A program made the translations under genes and the position numbers. Shown here in pieces: positions 1-12,146 of a stretch of DNA of 64,000 nt. Each line of letters begins with the position of its first letter. The first letter of the stretch is position 1. Source of the stretch: Mesomycoplasma ovipneumoniae ATCC 29419 (GTDB lineage: Bacteria > Bacillota_I > Bacilli_A > Mycoplasmatales > Metamycoplasmataceae); contig NZ_CP118522.1 in NCBI RefSeq assembly GCF_028885435.1, positions 1,017,521 through 1,081,520 of the forward strand, written 5' to 3'. The notes below the pieces were generated by a model. The model was not told where the DNA came from. It saw only the letters and a list, made by a program, of their open reading frames with translations, and searched no databases.

Positions 1-398
1 AATTAATAAATTTTGTATTGAATTAAGGGGGAATTAGTTATGTTTTTTGCATGATAAAATCAGAAAATGCGAATTATCCATTATATTTTTAAATATGATG
101 GTATGCCTTAAATTTCACCGTTTAGAAATCTAGAAATTTAGGGCTTTTGGTTATGGCTCTTTCAAAACTTCACATATTTTTTTAGGCTCAATGCAAATAA
201 AAACAAGTTTTCTATTTGCATTGAGTTTAAATAGTAGTTGTTTTTTTATGATTTTTGTTGTTTAGCCAATAAATTGATTTTTGCCAGTGTCTTAAAATAG
301 GTAATTAACTTTTGCCAAAAAAGTTAAAAAAGTGCCCAAAACTAAACTAGGACACTTTTTTAAGATTATCTTATCAAACTGGGGAAATCGGGGAAGGC
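1..398 (+). repeat. IS/MITE-like repeat, copy 1 (left end outside window)
   Basis: This gene-free stretch is the distal part of a repeat found about ten times in the window. It contains the segment with a strong AAGGGGG ribosome-site-like motif and ATG near position 41, a hairpin around CCATTATAT, a second hairpin around TTTGCA, and the right-end motif 'tcaaactggggaaatcggg'. A G/C-rich inverted repeat followed by T residues (about 331-362) looks like a terminator. It lies just downstream of the minus-strand helicase gene. I see no protein gene. Confidence 0.75.
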
Positions 399-458
399 AA
401 ACAAACCAACAAGTGAATTAAATTTTTACTTTTTTTACTTTTGAGATTGTTTTTTTGT

Positions 459-2996
459 TTATACTTGTTTTTGACGAATTAATTTTTTTGGGTTGGTCGT
501 TTTTACTTTATTTTTATTTGGATTTAGAAATGTTTCAATATCTAAGCCTAATAATTCCATAATTCGTAATTCGTCCATTGCATCAAGTAAGGCATTATGT
601 GTTTCTAAATAATTTTCATTCTTGGTTATCATTCTGTATATATTTTCTACCTTTCATCCTCTTTTTAAATCGCCGTTTTTAGTTGTTTCTGCATTTAATG
701 GGATATATTTGTTAAATTGTTTGTTTTTAGCAACTATAGAAATATCGTTATATTCGAATGATTCGTGTAATTCAGGCAAATGTCAAAAATCATATTTTGT
801 ATATGAAAACCAATTTTTTACCTCATAATATTCCAAGAAATTAATTAGATGAACAATCATTTTTTCGCGTGTTTGAACAACAATAGTTTCTTCTTTAAAT
901 TCAAAGGGAAGGGGGAATCAAACATTACTAGCATACTTTCCACCTACTTTTAAATTGTTTTCTATTATTCAATATTTTTTAGCAATTAATTTAAAATTAG
1001 TGCTATCAGCAATTACAACTCCAACGGAAAAAATTTCACTATCATAGTTTGTTTCAACATCAATTACAGCAATGTTTTTATTCACTTTAATAACTTTTTG
1101 TTCTTTAATTGTTTCCTTCTGATTCCTTAAATTTTTTTGGTTATTAGGTTTATAGGTTCCTTTTGAAATTGTTTGTACAAGTTTTTCTCTAAATTCTTCT
1201 CGATTTTTAATTCTAATTTCGTGCATTTCGTTATTTCGAATATTCCACAATATACCTTTTTCTTTTTTTAAGGCTAGCATATATGAAGCAGTCTGTAAAA
1301 AATGAGCAGTTGTTAAATCGCTAACAAATTTAAGTTCATAAACTATTTCATTTTTGATAACATCAGCTATTCCCTCCGCTATTATTGTAAGATTATTATC
1401 ACTAAATCTCAACGAGCATATTTGTTGAATTATCTCGTCTTTTTTAAGCACTTTTGATAATCTTTTATGCATTTGATCAACAGCATTATCATCAACAAAA
1501 TCGGGCTGCGTTTGTTTAATGTATCTTTCTTGGTCTGTTTGCAAATAAACAAGATAGAGTGTTAAATCTTTTGTTGAATTTCTTTCTTTGATGTAATTTT
1601 CATACTCTTTTAACTGTTGTCTTTGTTGTTTTTTTGAATGGATATATTTGAGTTCAATAAAATGCCTAATTGCTTTATCTATTTGTCAATCGTTGAAATA
1701 AGATGCTTCAAGAAAAATACCAACACAAGGTGTAAGATCAATTAATGCATCTTGTGTTTTTACCTTTATTTCACTTTTATCGACTGTGTTAATTTTTTTT
1801 ATACCAAGCATTTGCAACATATGCTCGATATCTTCGTCATACTTGTGATCAAACATTGTAGACATTGAAAATGATTCTTCACATCATTTCACTGAATCCC
1901 CTAAATATTTAGATTGTTTGATAATTTCTTCATTTAATGGTAGGTTTGGAGATTTTGGTTTTAAAAAGATGATTTTTTCTTTTCCTCTGCTTGCTGCTAC
2001 ACAAAATATGTTTTTTATAATTTCATAATTTGCTGTGATTGGACTTAAGCGGATTTGTCAATATAGTAAGTCAAAATCGAAAACAACACAAATAGGTTTT
2101 TCCAATCCTTTTGAGCTATCATATGTTGTAAAAATAGCTGAATTTTTTTTGGGAGACAAATTCCCATCTTTTTCTCTTATAGAAGCATAAACGGTTTTTT
2201 TATTAAAAATATCACTATGATTTTCTTCAAGATAATTTAATAGTTCTGTCATTTTGCCTGAACGGTAACCCAAACATAAGATGTCAGCAGGTTTTTGTTT
2301 AGCCAAAAATTCTTGAATTTCTTCCATTTCCATATATTGGATTTGACAATTTTCGTTTACTCCATTAATTGTTTTATCCCAAATCCTGCCCAACATATTA
2401 GCATGTTCTTTTGGCATTCTGAAGGAAAATGTTAAGCTAATTTTTTTATATGATCCTAAAAATTCATCAATAAAATCAGTGACATTTAATTTGGTATTAT
2501 CATAAATTTTCTGATTAATATCACCAACCGCAACAATTTGTATATTAGGATTTTTTTCTTTTATTTTTTTCAATAACAAAGATATTTCTTCAGTAATATC
2601 TTGATATTCATCAATTAGTAAAACATCATAAGCGTCAACAGAAATGTTATTTTCTAAAAATATTTTAACTGCATCTGCAGAAGAAGAATTAATATCTTCT
2701 TTTCGTAAAAGTCCGTATGCAAACCCATGATAATTTTGTACAATAACATTATCGTTTTTAATCTTGTTTTTAGCTTCAACTTTTAATAGTCTATTGTAAG
2801 TTAAGTACAAAATTTTTTTATAAATAGGAAATTTGTCACACAGAACCTGAATTACTGATGTTTTTCCACTTCCAATACAAGCATCAACTAGGATATTTTC
2901 ACCTTGTAATGCTAAATTAACAACATTTTGTTGCTCTTCAGTGAGTTTTTCTGCAATATTTTCAGTTTTTTGTTTTTCTTTTGTTTTTCTAGCCAT
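459..2996 (-). CDS. SF1 (UvrD-like) helicase fused to PD-(D/E)XK and DEDDh nuclease domains
   Basis: An 845-residue protein once TGA is read as Trp (standard-code reading breaks it at 2058 and 969). Residues 1-330 carry superfamily 1 helicase motifs: Walker A 'GSGKTS' near residue 43, Walker B 'LLIDEYQD', motif III 'VAVGDINQ', motif IV 'FSFRMPKEH', motif V 'TTYDSSKGLE', motif VI 'CVAASRGKEKI'. Around residues 540-575, 'EGIADVI...YELKF...LQTASYM' fits a PD-(D/E)XK nuclease core with its QxxxY motif. From about residue 640, 'AVIDVETN' and a distal 'THNALLDAMDE' fit a DnaQ-type DEDDh exonuclease. It probably unwinds and trims DNA in repair or defence; the role is inferred. An AAGAGAA site precedes the ATG. 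It is unlike RecBCD or AddAB subunits in carrying two nuclease types. Confidence 0.8.
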
Positions 2997-3029
2997 AATT
3001 CTCTTAGTTATTAAGTTTTTTTATAGATT

Positions 3030-3071
3030 AAAACAATAGAAAAAACCGTGTCTAGTTTTTTCTATTGTTTT
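3030..3071 (-). terminator. Long-stem terminator hairpin between MIP and the helicase
   Basis: A 17-bp perfect stem (AAAACAATAGAAAAAAC paired with its complement) encloses an 8-base loop. It follows the MIP stop codon on the minus strand. The stem's own A/T run gives a U-tract, and the structure would work in either direction. A small hairpin (CCCTA/TAGGG) lies at about 3083-3100. Confidence 0.7.
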
Positions 3072-3188
3072 GCGATTCAAGAAACCCTATAAATTTTAGG
3101 GCTATTTGGAAAAATTAACCTAAGGAAATTATAGCATAAATTTTTAACAATTAAAACTGTCAATAAATGATTTTTATATTATTTTTAA

Positions 3189-5660
3189 CTATTTTCAGTC
3201 ATCAAAAACATCAACTTTTTGTGAATCTTCAAAGCCATTTGGAAAGAGATAAGTTTTAATTCCTTTATCTTTATAAAGTTGTTGCATTGCTTGAAAATAT
3301 GATTTTCGCTGGTGTTTTGAGCCATAAATTAGGTCGTATTTTGGTAAATTATAAGTTCCATAATAACCTTTATAGTCATTTCCATATGATCTTAAATTTA
3401 AACTAACAGCCGTTGAAGCTCTTGGATCAGTTGCAAAAACTAATGAATATAGCTTATTATCTTTATATATTCCAGTTCCTGACATTCCTCCACCACCGGT
3501 GAAATTATCAAGTAAAGTACCTAAACCTCAAAATAAATAAGGAGTATGACTAAATACATTTTTTGATGAATCAAATTTAGTAATTTTAATAAAACCATTA
3601 CTTACATAAGGCATTGCAATAAAAATATCAGTTAGTCCAGGCTTGTTCATGAATGATCGATAAGATCTTGATCAAGAAAGATCGCCTCCATTTTGCCACT
3701 GTTGGCTAGTTGGATCTTGATTAAAATAAAGACCGGTATCTTTATTTACATAAGGGCTAACGCTATGTTTTCTGGATTCTCAAGCATTTTTATTTTTGAA
3801 TTCATTTAAAGTTTGATTTGTTTCTGCTTCTGTAAGTGGAAAACCTAGACCATAAAACTGATTTGCTGGTAGTTTTTCATATTGACTATCTTTTAAAAAG
3901 TCAGCATCAGAAGTAATTGCTGTTGATTTATCGTTAGTTTTTTGGTCTTGGTGTTCATCATACCAGTCTTTTGTGATCGTTTTTGCTTGCTCTTCGTTGT
4001 CAAAGGCGACTTCCATAATTGCAAAATCAAGCAATTCTTCCATATTTTTATATTTTTCTTGATTTGTAAAGTCGCCTAGTTTTTTGTCAAAAACATTTGA
4101 ACCAAAGACAATTGTTCTAACATTTAGTTCAGCATTTTGTGGAATTGCTTGGTTATTGTTAAGTTGATCGTCAATTACTGAAAAATTTTTTGAACTATCA
4201 AGTGTTTTTCCAGCATTATGAATGTTTGTATCTTTGGTTCGCACAGTAAGATTGACTGTATCATAATAGTCTTCATGCCGAGGTTCGCCGGTTGTTGGCA
4301 TTATATTATTTAGGTTAACAGAATCTTTAATTTTTGTAAAAACCAAACTTCATGTGTTATATTGGCGGTTATGAGTGTTATAAGCATCATCATCACGGCC
4401 ATAAATTTTATCTTTATGATAATCATTTGCAACCTGAAGTCGATTTAAAACGTGGGCATTTGTAATAAAATACCAAGTTAGAGGATATTTATTGTTATCT
4501 TCTTTTTTATAGTCAATAATATTTAGAGTCCCTCTGTGCAAATTATTAAAATGAACTATTTCATTAGGGGGTAAATAATCAGGCTCACCCTCTTTTCCGT
4601 TGTGGGTTCTTAAAAATTGACCATTTCTAAAAGCGACAGAAATTGCACTTTTTGTCAATTTTTTATATTCTTGGTTTGGCAAAATCCGTGGCAGGCCAAC
4701 TCTTCCAGGTCCACCTCTTAAAACTTGTCCGGTCTGAGGATCGAGATGAATTGCCGGGGAAGTATCACCTTTGTGATGTTCGGGAATATCAATCCCTGTT
4801 ATGTTTCCAGAACTATCATATTTTGGCAAGACAAAGGTTCGCTGAGAAGCATTATCATATAAAGGTTGATTTGCTTGCTTAGCTTTTTGATCTAAAGATG
4901 ATTTTAAATTTGAAGAGACTTTTTTGGTTTTTCCAAGCGGATAATCACTAAGTCCATCAGGGTCATCAAGGCCAATGACTTTAGCCCCACCGCCACCGTA
5001 TTTTTCAAGGTAATATCTTCATTCATTATCAGGAAAATCGTACTGATATTGATCTTCAACAGTTCGTTTTCCATCTTTTACAATTGCTCAATTTTGACCT
5101 TTTGGAGCAACAGCATTTAATTGTTCATAATATTTATTAACCCGATCTTCGGGGATTTCGGGTTGGTTTTGCTGTGGCAGTTCTCTTGATTTTTCAATTG
5201 GTTTTAGAATATCTAAAAAAGATCCAATTATTAATTTAGTTAAATTGTCAGTTTGGTAACCAGTTTTTTCAAGCTGAAAATCTAAAGTTTTTTTGGCACT
5301 ATCTCAGTCAATTTGCTTTTTTTCTAAATCTTCATTTTTAAATAATTGAGGCAGTGAAGACTTAACTTCATCGAGAGTTTTTGTAAGATTTTGGTAAGAA
5401 GTCTGTGAAGAACTAGCTTCAAAAGTTGAATAAGCAGTATTTATTTTGTCTTCAAAACTTTTTTGGGTGTTTTGATCAAATTTAGGCTGTTGAGTTTCGG
5501 TATCTGATTGACTGCTTCCCCCTGGTTTTGGATCTTTTTTTGGTTGCTCAACTTTAGTTTCGTTGTTAGTTGTGCATGAATAAAAAACAAAACTGCTTAA
5601 ACCAAGTCCAAAAAGTAAGAAAAGTGCTTTGTTTTTTACTAAAAAATTACTTTTTTTCAT
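3189..5660 (-). CDS. mip: MIP: mycoplasma immunoglobulin protease, DUF31-type serine protease lipoprotein
   Basis: An 823-residue protein. Residues 1-29 are a lipoprotein signal ending in the lipobox 'FVFYSC' (Cys29), so it is anchored on the outer face of the membrane. A Lys/Pro/Ser-rich linker and a helical domain follow. The C-terminal half is a trypsin-like fold: His in 'WYFITNAHVL' (about residue 401), Asp probably in 'MEVAFDNEE' (about 550) and Ser727 in 'GGGMSGTGIY'. In the characterised MIB-MIP system of M. mycoides this protease cleaves the IgG heavy chain once MIB has bound the antibody. Here mip starts 23 bases after the mib stop, so they are probably one operon. Many Trp codons are TGA. 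Confidence is high for the family; the exact specificity of this copy is inferred. Confidence 0.88.
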
Positions 5661-5683
5661 ATTTCACCACCAAAAAAATTAAA

Positions 5684-7849
5684 TTAGACAAGCCCAGAAG
5701 AACTTGAGCTGTTTTGTCTACCAACAAGAACTTGAGCTGTTCCAATTGTTGAGCCAATTTTGCTTTTTGCTTCTTCAGTTTCTACAAAAATTTGGCTTAT
5801 ATTATTTCCTGATCCGTTTGCAACGCTAATGAACTTGCGTAGTTGTTCAATTGAGTCACCTGTTGGTGATCCAGAAATATAAACAGGGTAAGAATTAATT
5901 TGTCTTCCGTCAATTTTTACATCAACTCTTGGACTACTTCCAGGGACAGATTCAGAAAATCTTTCAGTAAATTGGGCACCATCAAGATCTGAAAATTTAA
6001 AGTTTAGGCTGTTTGATCCACTAGAATTTGATCCTTTAATTATTAATTTGGTGAACTTTAGTTTTCTAAAGCCGGTGTAATTTTCTTCAGCATATGGATC
6101 GTCTTCTCAATTTTTAACTTTTTCGTTAAAAGTTTTGTCAAAGTCATCGAATTTTATGCCTTTAAAAGTATTTACATCTGTTTCTGAAAAATCAAGTGTG
6201 GTTGGTCAGCCACCTTTTCCACCAAAATTTCCTTGGAAAACTCGCTGATTAATTTTTGAGTCAAAAACTATCGAGAGACCCTCGTTAATTTTGTCAACAG
6301 TATCACCTTTTTCTCATCTTAGGCCTGAAAAAACTATTGAACCACCAATTTTCCCTTGAGATCGATCAAAAGTTGCTTGATTATTATAGTCAAAACTAAT
6401 AAAATCAACATTTTTTAGACCATTAGGATTAATACTTCATTCATCACTTACTGAATTAATTTCTGTATAAATTGACAGTTCTTTTAATTTTTTATTTTCA
6501 AGACCGCGTAAAGACTTAGTGGCATTTGTATTATTTAAAAATACTGAAACTGTATTAATTTGACTAGGAATGGCTTCAAGAATACTTGAGGCATTTTGTA
6601 AAGAGTTAGCTTCGCCAATATTTTTTATTCTTATAGCTTGAACTTTGCTGTCCTTTTGCGAAATTTTTGCCATAATTTCTTGAAATTTCTCAAAAGCATT
6701 ATTATCATTAGCATCAAGTTGGATTAATTTTAAAGGTTGGCGACTTTTGTCTTCATTATCTGAATTAGGCTTGTATTCATAAACCTTAATTGAGTTAGTA
6801 AAATTGCTACCTATTTCTGAAGAAAACTGGGAACTTACATCTGATTTTGTCCAACCGGGAAATTCACCATTGGAAATATTCCACGGACTCAAAGAATACC
6901 AACTTGGAGTATTAAAAGTACGGCTTTGATTATGTTTTTTTAGTCTATTTAAGGTTGGATTTTTACTTTCATCTTCATATTCTCAAACATTAATCGAATC
7001 AAGCGAAGGAACCAGACCCTGTCTAAGTGATTTTAGCTCTTCCAAAGTAAGGGAAGTTTTTTCTGGAAGATTTTTTAAGTACTCTAAATACTGTTTTTCA
7101 CGATTTAAATTATATCTTGGAAGATCAATTTGTCTTTGATAGGCTTCTTTTCAAAGGTCCCGTCCTGCATCAGTTTTAGGAATCTTGCCACGAATGTGAT
7201 CTTTATCAAAATCTTCTTTATAGGAGCGCTCAATTTCGTCAACTTCAGCTTGCAAGTTTGCAACTCGAGATTCAATAGTTTTTATTTCGGCAGCAAGACC
7301 TTTTTTATACCTTTCAAGAGCATACTGAATTCTTGACTGAGAAACACCAGGAACTGGATTTTGACGAGTTGTTGGAACTGGCGATGAATTTTGAACGATT
7401 ACTGGTGATCTAGTTTGAGTATTTGGGGTTGAAATCTCTGCAGATTTCCTAGGAGAGAGAGAGAGAGAGAGAGAGCGACGTGGCGTCGAAATTCTCTGGA
7501 TCGGAGTTTCTTTTTTTGTTATAACTACCGGATCTTTTATTTTTGTGTCTTTAGGGATTTCTTGTTTAATTGGCGGTTTGGGTGTTTCTTCTTTTGGTTT
7601 AACTAAATCCACTTTAGGGCCGTTATTTTCTTGAGGTTTAAAATCAGAATTAACGACCGGTGAGACAAAAGTTAAATCATTTGGATTATTTTTGATTACA
7701 ATTGAAGGAGATGAAGAACTATAGTGAATTTCATTACTGGAGCTAATAAAATTATTAACTAAGGAACTAGCAAAAGAACCTCCAACTAAAACCATAGCGG
7801 ATGAGGCTAAAATTATTAATTTTCTTCTTCTTGGAACATAAATTTGCAT
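5684..7849 (-). CDS. mib: MIB: immunoglobulin-binding (immunoglobulin-blocking) surface protein
   Basis: A 721-residue protein. 'RRRKLIILASSAM...' gives an N-terminal membrane anchor (residues 8-32). A Ser-rich then Lys/Pro/Thr-rich low-complexity stalk follows (35-175), then a coiled-coil stretch (about 178-222), then a long domain with leucine-rich-repeat-like segments ('LRGLENKKLKELSIYT', 'LKKLK...'-style spacing). This is the layout of MIB and of M. genitalium Protein M, which grip antibody light chains. An AAGGAGG site lies 4 bases before the ATG and a TATAAT box lies at 7886-7891 on the minus strand. A 23-base GA/CT dinucleotide run in codons 125-132 encodes alternating Ser-Leu; a two-base slip would shift the frame and remove everything downstream. 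It is the first gene of a mib-mip operon. Confidence 0.87.
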
Positions 7850-8309
7850 ATTTCCTCCTTATTACTTTTCATATAGGATATAATAATTATACAAATTTTT
7901 TATTTTAAAAAATAAAAAAGATACTACAAATTTTGAATTTGTTAGTTTATGTAGTTTTAATTGTCCTTTTATTATTAATTTAATTATTTTTTGCCAAAAA
8001 CAGTCAAATTAATAATTTTTTATATTTTTTTGAATTTAAGAAACACCTCTTTAGTGATATTTTAAAATGTGAAATTTTAAAAAAGTGGCTAGTATAGATT
8101 AATATGCCAACTTTCTTTTTTAAAATGTGATTTTTTATAGAAAGTTCAAATATATATTAAAAATTTTAAACCATTAATAATTTTTTTCAAGTAAAAATTA
8201 GTATTTTGTACAAAAAAGAAGTTCAAAAGGATTTAAATTTTGCCAACTTATTGGTAGTTTGCTTCTGTTGTTTAGTCATTTTAAGTGCTTTTTAAAAGGA
8301 TTTTTATGA
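7850..8309. promoter_or_regulatory. Upstream region of mib
   Basis: This AT-rich intergenic DNA holds the mib Shine-Dalgarno (AAGGAGG) and a -10 box TATAAT at 7886-7891 (minus strand); no clear -35 is visible. Beyond it lie degenerate stretches such as 'ttaaaatgtgaaatttt' that occur twice. I see no gene between here and the repeat fragment at 8310. Confidence 0.55.
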
Positions 8310-8468
8310 GTTTTCTAGTGGTCTAAATATTTAAAATAGGTATGATTTTTTCTTTGACATCTTAATAAAACAGTAAAAAAATTGTAATTAACTTTTGCAA
8401 AAAAAATGAAAAAAGTGCCTAAAACCAGGCACTTCTTTAAGATTATATTATCAAACTGGGAAACTCAA
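8310..8468 (+). repeat. IS/MITE-like repeat fragment (right end)
   Basis: It matches the right-hand part of the repeat: a stretch reading as the start of 'MxKVNYNFFTxLLKYQSKNH' on the minus strand, the GTGCC/GGCAC terminator-like hairpin and the terminal motif 'caaactgggaaactcaag'. The left part is missing. Confidence 0.7.
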
Positions 8469-8582
8469 GAAAAAGAAAAATGCAAAATTGACACAATGAA
8501 TCAATTTTGCATGTATTATATTAAACAATTTAATAAGAAATTGGCAAAAAAGTTTAATAAATCTATGAAAAATATATATGTA

Positions 8583-10031
8583 CTAACCCGTTTTTTCCAT
8601 TTTTCATTGTGGTAAATAATTTTTTATTACTGATTCGAGTGTTTTAAGGTGATTAATGTTTTTATTAAAAACAATATTTTTTTCTTTTGGAACTACCAAA
8701 ATTTGAAAAGCAACTTTATTAAATTTTGATAAGGGGTAAAAACCCGAAAAAGCATTAAAACTATAATCTGAATGGCTAATAGGTTCTAAAAAAATATTGT
8801 TATTTTCTTCCTTTGTAATGATTATGTTCTCAAATTCTACTGTTGCTGATTTATTATCAGAATTTTTATTATCAGAATTTAAATAATAAGATTGCGGAGA
8901 ACCATAGACAAATTTTTCTCATGTTTCATATATAAAAATATTTGAATTTTTAAAGATATTCTCAAGCTTTTCCCCTTTAAATACTTTTGTTTCAAAATCG
9001 TTTATAAACTCATTTTCATCTATTTTTAAACTTGAGTCCAATTTTGAAATACGATTGATTATTTTATCTTTAAATTCTTCTAAATTTTTAATTATCGCAT
9101 GTTTGTTTTCAAAAAAATTATTGGCTCAAGGGTCGAGTTTTTCAGCAACTTTATCGTACGGTTGCTTTAATTTAAAAAATTGAATTTTATTTTTCTTTTG
9201 GATAGACTTAATTTCATCGAAAATATCATAAAATGCTTTATTTTTTAAATAATTCGGAAGTAAATACCTTTTTTCAAGATCATGATAAATTTTTCTAGTT
9301 TTAGTTACTAAAGTTTCTTCGTCAGCTTTCTTAAAATCATAGTGAAAATAAATTTTTTTGTCTTTAGGATACAAAACAACGGTAAAATATGGATTAAACA
9401 CTGGCACAATCCCCAAATTCGTATACCGATTATAATGAATATCATCTGCTCGAAAAGGAGTCATATTTATATAGCGGTCCTCTTTATCATCGAAATAATA
9501 ATGTCTAGACGATAATAGACTTTTTTCGCCAAAATGCTCCATAATTAAAATATTATTGTTGTTAAGCGTTTCTTCTACTGTTTTACCATTTAGAAATTTT
9601 TCTTCAAATTCTTTTTTTATTGAATCAGCGCTAACAAAACTATCTATATTGGCGTCTTTTGTAATTTCTTTGGATTTTTCAACTATATTTTTTTGAAATT
9701 CTTCAAGAGTATAAATATCAATTGAATTTTTATTACCAAGAAAATAATTTCGACTTCTATTTTGGGTTACATTGCTATCTTTTTTTTCTTTTTGCAAGGA
9801 ATAGAAAAAATTTAATGGCGAAAATGTCGCCCTTTTTACATTGTTCTCTTCATAATGTTTATCTAATAGATTTAAAAAATAATCTCCACTATATTTATGA
9901 TTATCTTCATCTAGGCTTGGCCTTGGTTTAGTAGAGGTGAAATTAAAAAACTGACCACATGAACTCAAAAAAAATGGCAAAGTTAAGGAACTTATAACTA
10001 TAAATTTACTAAAAAATTGTTTAATTTTCAT
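8583..10031 (-). CDS. Lipoprotein of unknown function, coupled to the S8 protease
   Basis: A 482-residue protein. The start at 'MKIKQFFSKF' is preferred over an ATG 21 bases upstream because it gives a compact lipoprotein signal ending 'LPFFLSSC' (Cys about 25). The rest is Lys/Asn/Phe-rich with no motif I recognise. Its ATG overlaps the stop of the protease gene by 11 bases (ATGAAAATTAA), so the two are translationally coupled. Frequent TGA Trp codons show it is a resident mycoplasma gene. It may be a partner, substrate or anchor for the protease; this is inferred only from coupling. Confidence 0.75.
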
Positions 10032-12003
10032 TATGCACCAAATAAGAAGCAACTATTCTGTCATCCTCTGAATTTTCAAAAACGGAAGATCTATAATTTT
10101 TAACATAAATACGATAATAGGCAGATTCGTTTGACTTAAAATCTATTAATTCATTGTTGCTCAGGATGCTATTAGATCTTGCAACATCAACTCAATCGCC
10201 ATTTGAATTTAATTTTTGTAAGTAAAGATCATAATCTGAAACAAAAGCACCACCTTGTCGTTTTTTTGTTACCTCTAACGGTAATCAATCGTGGCTAACA
10301 TTTCTAGTGATTGCCGGTAAAAATCACCATCAGCCAGATATATTTTGGCCTTTTTCGTTATTTTTTAGCATTCCAGCGTTAAAGTTTCAAGACAAGGAGG
10401 CCTTAATTGTCTCATTTGAATTAACTCAGAACCTATTGCCAGTAAAAATAACTTCGCCCTCATTTTCTTTATTGCCGAAAATAAAACTAATATTATCTAC
10501 TGCTTCTTTCATTTTTTCAAAATCAGGGGTTCCAGCCCCGTACTTTTCATAATAACCACTATCTTTTTTATCCAAATCAATATGATTTGGGCTTATTGCA
10601 GAAACAGAAAGAATAGATTTTATTACTGGAACTCTAAAATCATCACGAACTCAAAGTGGTTTTCCTCTTAAAAGTGTTGATATTAGTCCGGTTACAATAG
10701 GGGCTGCATAACTAGTTCCACTTACATATTTTTTGCTTTGGTCAGATTGATTTTTATCATCAAGAACATTATAAATCTGACCTGGAGCTACTACTAAGGG
10801 TTTAGCAAATTGCAAGTATTCATCACCAGTTTTAAAATTAGAATAAGGCGCTATTTCATTTTTTGCAATATTAGAATTACTAGAATTATCTTGAAGTGCA
10901 CCAACCACTATTGAATTTAGCGACAAGCTTCTATCATCAATTCATGGATTATCATCAGCTTTATTTCTGCCAAATTCATCTTCGTCAATTTTATCAGCGC
11001 CATTGCCTGCAGCAAAGACATTAATTACGCCATATTTTCTTGCTAAAAAATCAAGTAAATATGCATTTTCGTTGTAGTCTTTAAAGTCTACAAGTTTATT
11101 TCCATAACTGTGATTTATTACCCTTACATCTTTAGTAGCCATTCATTCGATTGCTTTGTGCCATTCAGCATCTGTTTTAAATATTGATAAATACAAATCC
11201 GACTTTTTATCAACACCTGCTTTGCCACCTAAAATTAATGAGACTAGCGTTGAATGATATGGTTTTTCGGCTTGCTTGGGTCTATTTGAGACTAGATCGT
11301 TTATATTTAATTGATTTTCATTAAAATATATATTAAAATTTTGGTCAAATTTGTCTAAAAATTCTATAGCACCAACCTTTGAGGTGGCTTTATCTTGATT
11401 TTCACTGTCTTTTGCTGCTTGTTTTTGAAAATTTACTATTGAAATATTTTTATTTGACGACTCCCTAAAAAGTGAATGATAATTATCATTATTATTTAAC
11501 GGATTATTGTCATCTAACGTTTCAACATGTCCTGTTTGTTTGTCTTTTTCTTCATTTTTATAAACAATAAATCGACTGATAGTAGAATTTTTTAAGGAAT
11601 TTTTAACAAAAAATTCTCGATCATTTTCAGTGTCAAAATAAAACCAGACAATTGGTAACATTTCGCTGTATTTTGCTTCTTTATATCTTAAGTCTGACTT
11701 CTTAATTTTTTCTAAAAAATTAATATTAAAAGAAGTTATTTTTTTAGGTTCGGTATCTAAAAAGTCAGGGTTTAATAATAATTTCAATTCAAAATTATTA
11801 TCTAGATTTTCAACTTTTGACGATTTATTTAACTTTTTAATAAAAGGCTCTCTTACAACAATTTTACTACTAAAATTTGTAGAATATCAATATTGCTTAT
11901 TATTATTTCAATTTATAAAGAGCGAACTGTATATTAATGGAATTGAAGCAAAACCAAACAAATATAAGGTAAACTTTTTTAACTTTTTAAATTTTTTAAC
12001 CAC
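10021..12003 (-). CDS. Subtilisin-like S8 family serine protease, membrane-anchored
   Basis: A 660-residue protein. The GTG at 12003 follows AAGG by about ten bases; a TTG nine bases upstream is the alternative, and a stop lies just beyond. The N-terminal hydrophobic segment 'FTLYLFGFASIPLIYSSLFI' (about residues 10-30) is a signal anchor. S8 features in order: a degenerate Asp region 'VGAIEFLDKFDQ' (about 200), a His region 'KPYHSTLVSLILGG' (His about 250), 'VINHSYG', the oxyanion Asn in 'FAAGNGAD' and the nucleophile in 'VSGTSYAAP' (Ser about 431). A C-terminal region of about 220 residues could be a beta domain. The usual 'DTG' Asp is replaced by 'IEF', with Glu in the expected place. It is probably exported and cleaves proteins at the cell surface. 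Confidence 0.82.
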
Positions 12004-12146
12004 AAAAACCAAACCTTATTATGTATTAATTCAATTTTATTTTCTATGTAACTTATATCAGCTAAGAAATTTCTAAATCATCTTTTTATTATTAATTAAT
12101 TATATCAAAAAATAGTTGTGATTCAATAAAAGTTGTTATAAAAACT
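12004..12146. other. Intergenic, upstream of the S8 protease
   Basis: AT-rich sequence holding the AAGG ribosome-binding motif of the protease gene and weak -10-like TA-rich stretches. Nothing else is visible. Confidence 0.4.

Noticed and set aside
459..2996. Helicase gene as a disrupted pseudogene
   Set aside because: The apparent breaks at 2058 and 969 are TGA codons, which encode Trp here; the frame is otherwise open.
8406..8615. 69-codon plus-strand ORF 'MKKVPKTRHFFKIIL'
   Set aside because: It begins in the terminator-like hairpin of a repeat and runs antisense to the end of the lipoprotein gene.
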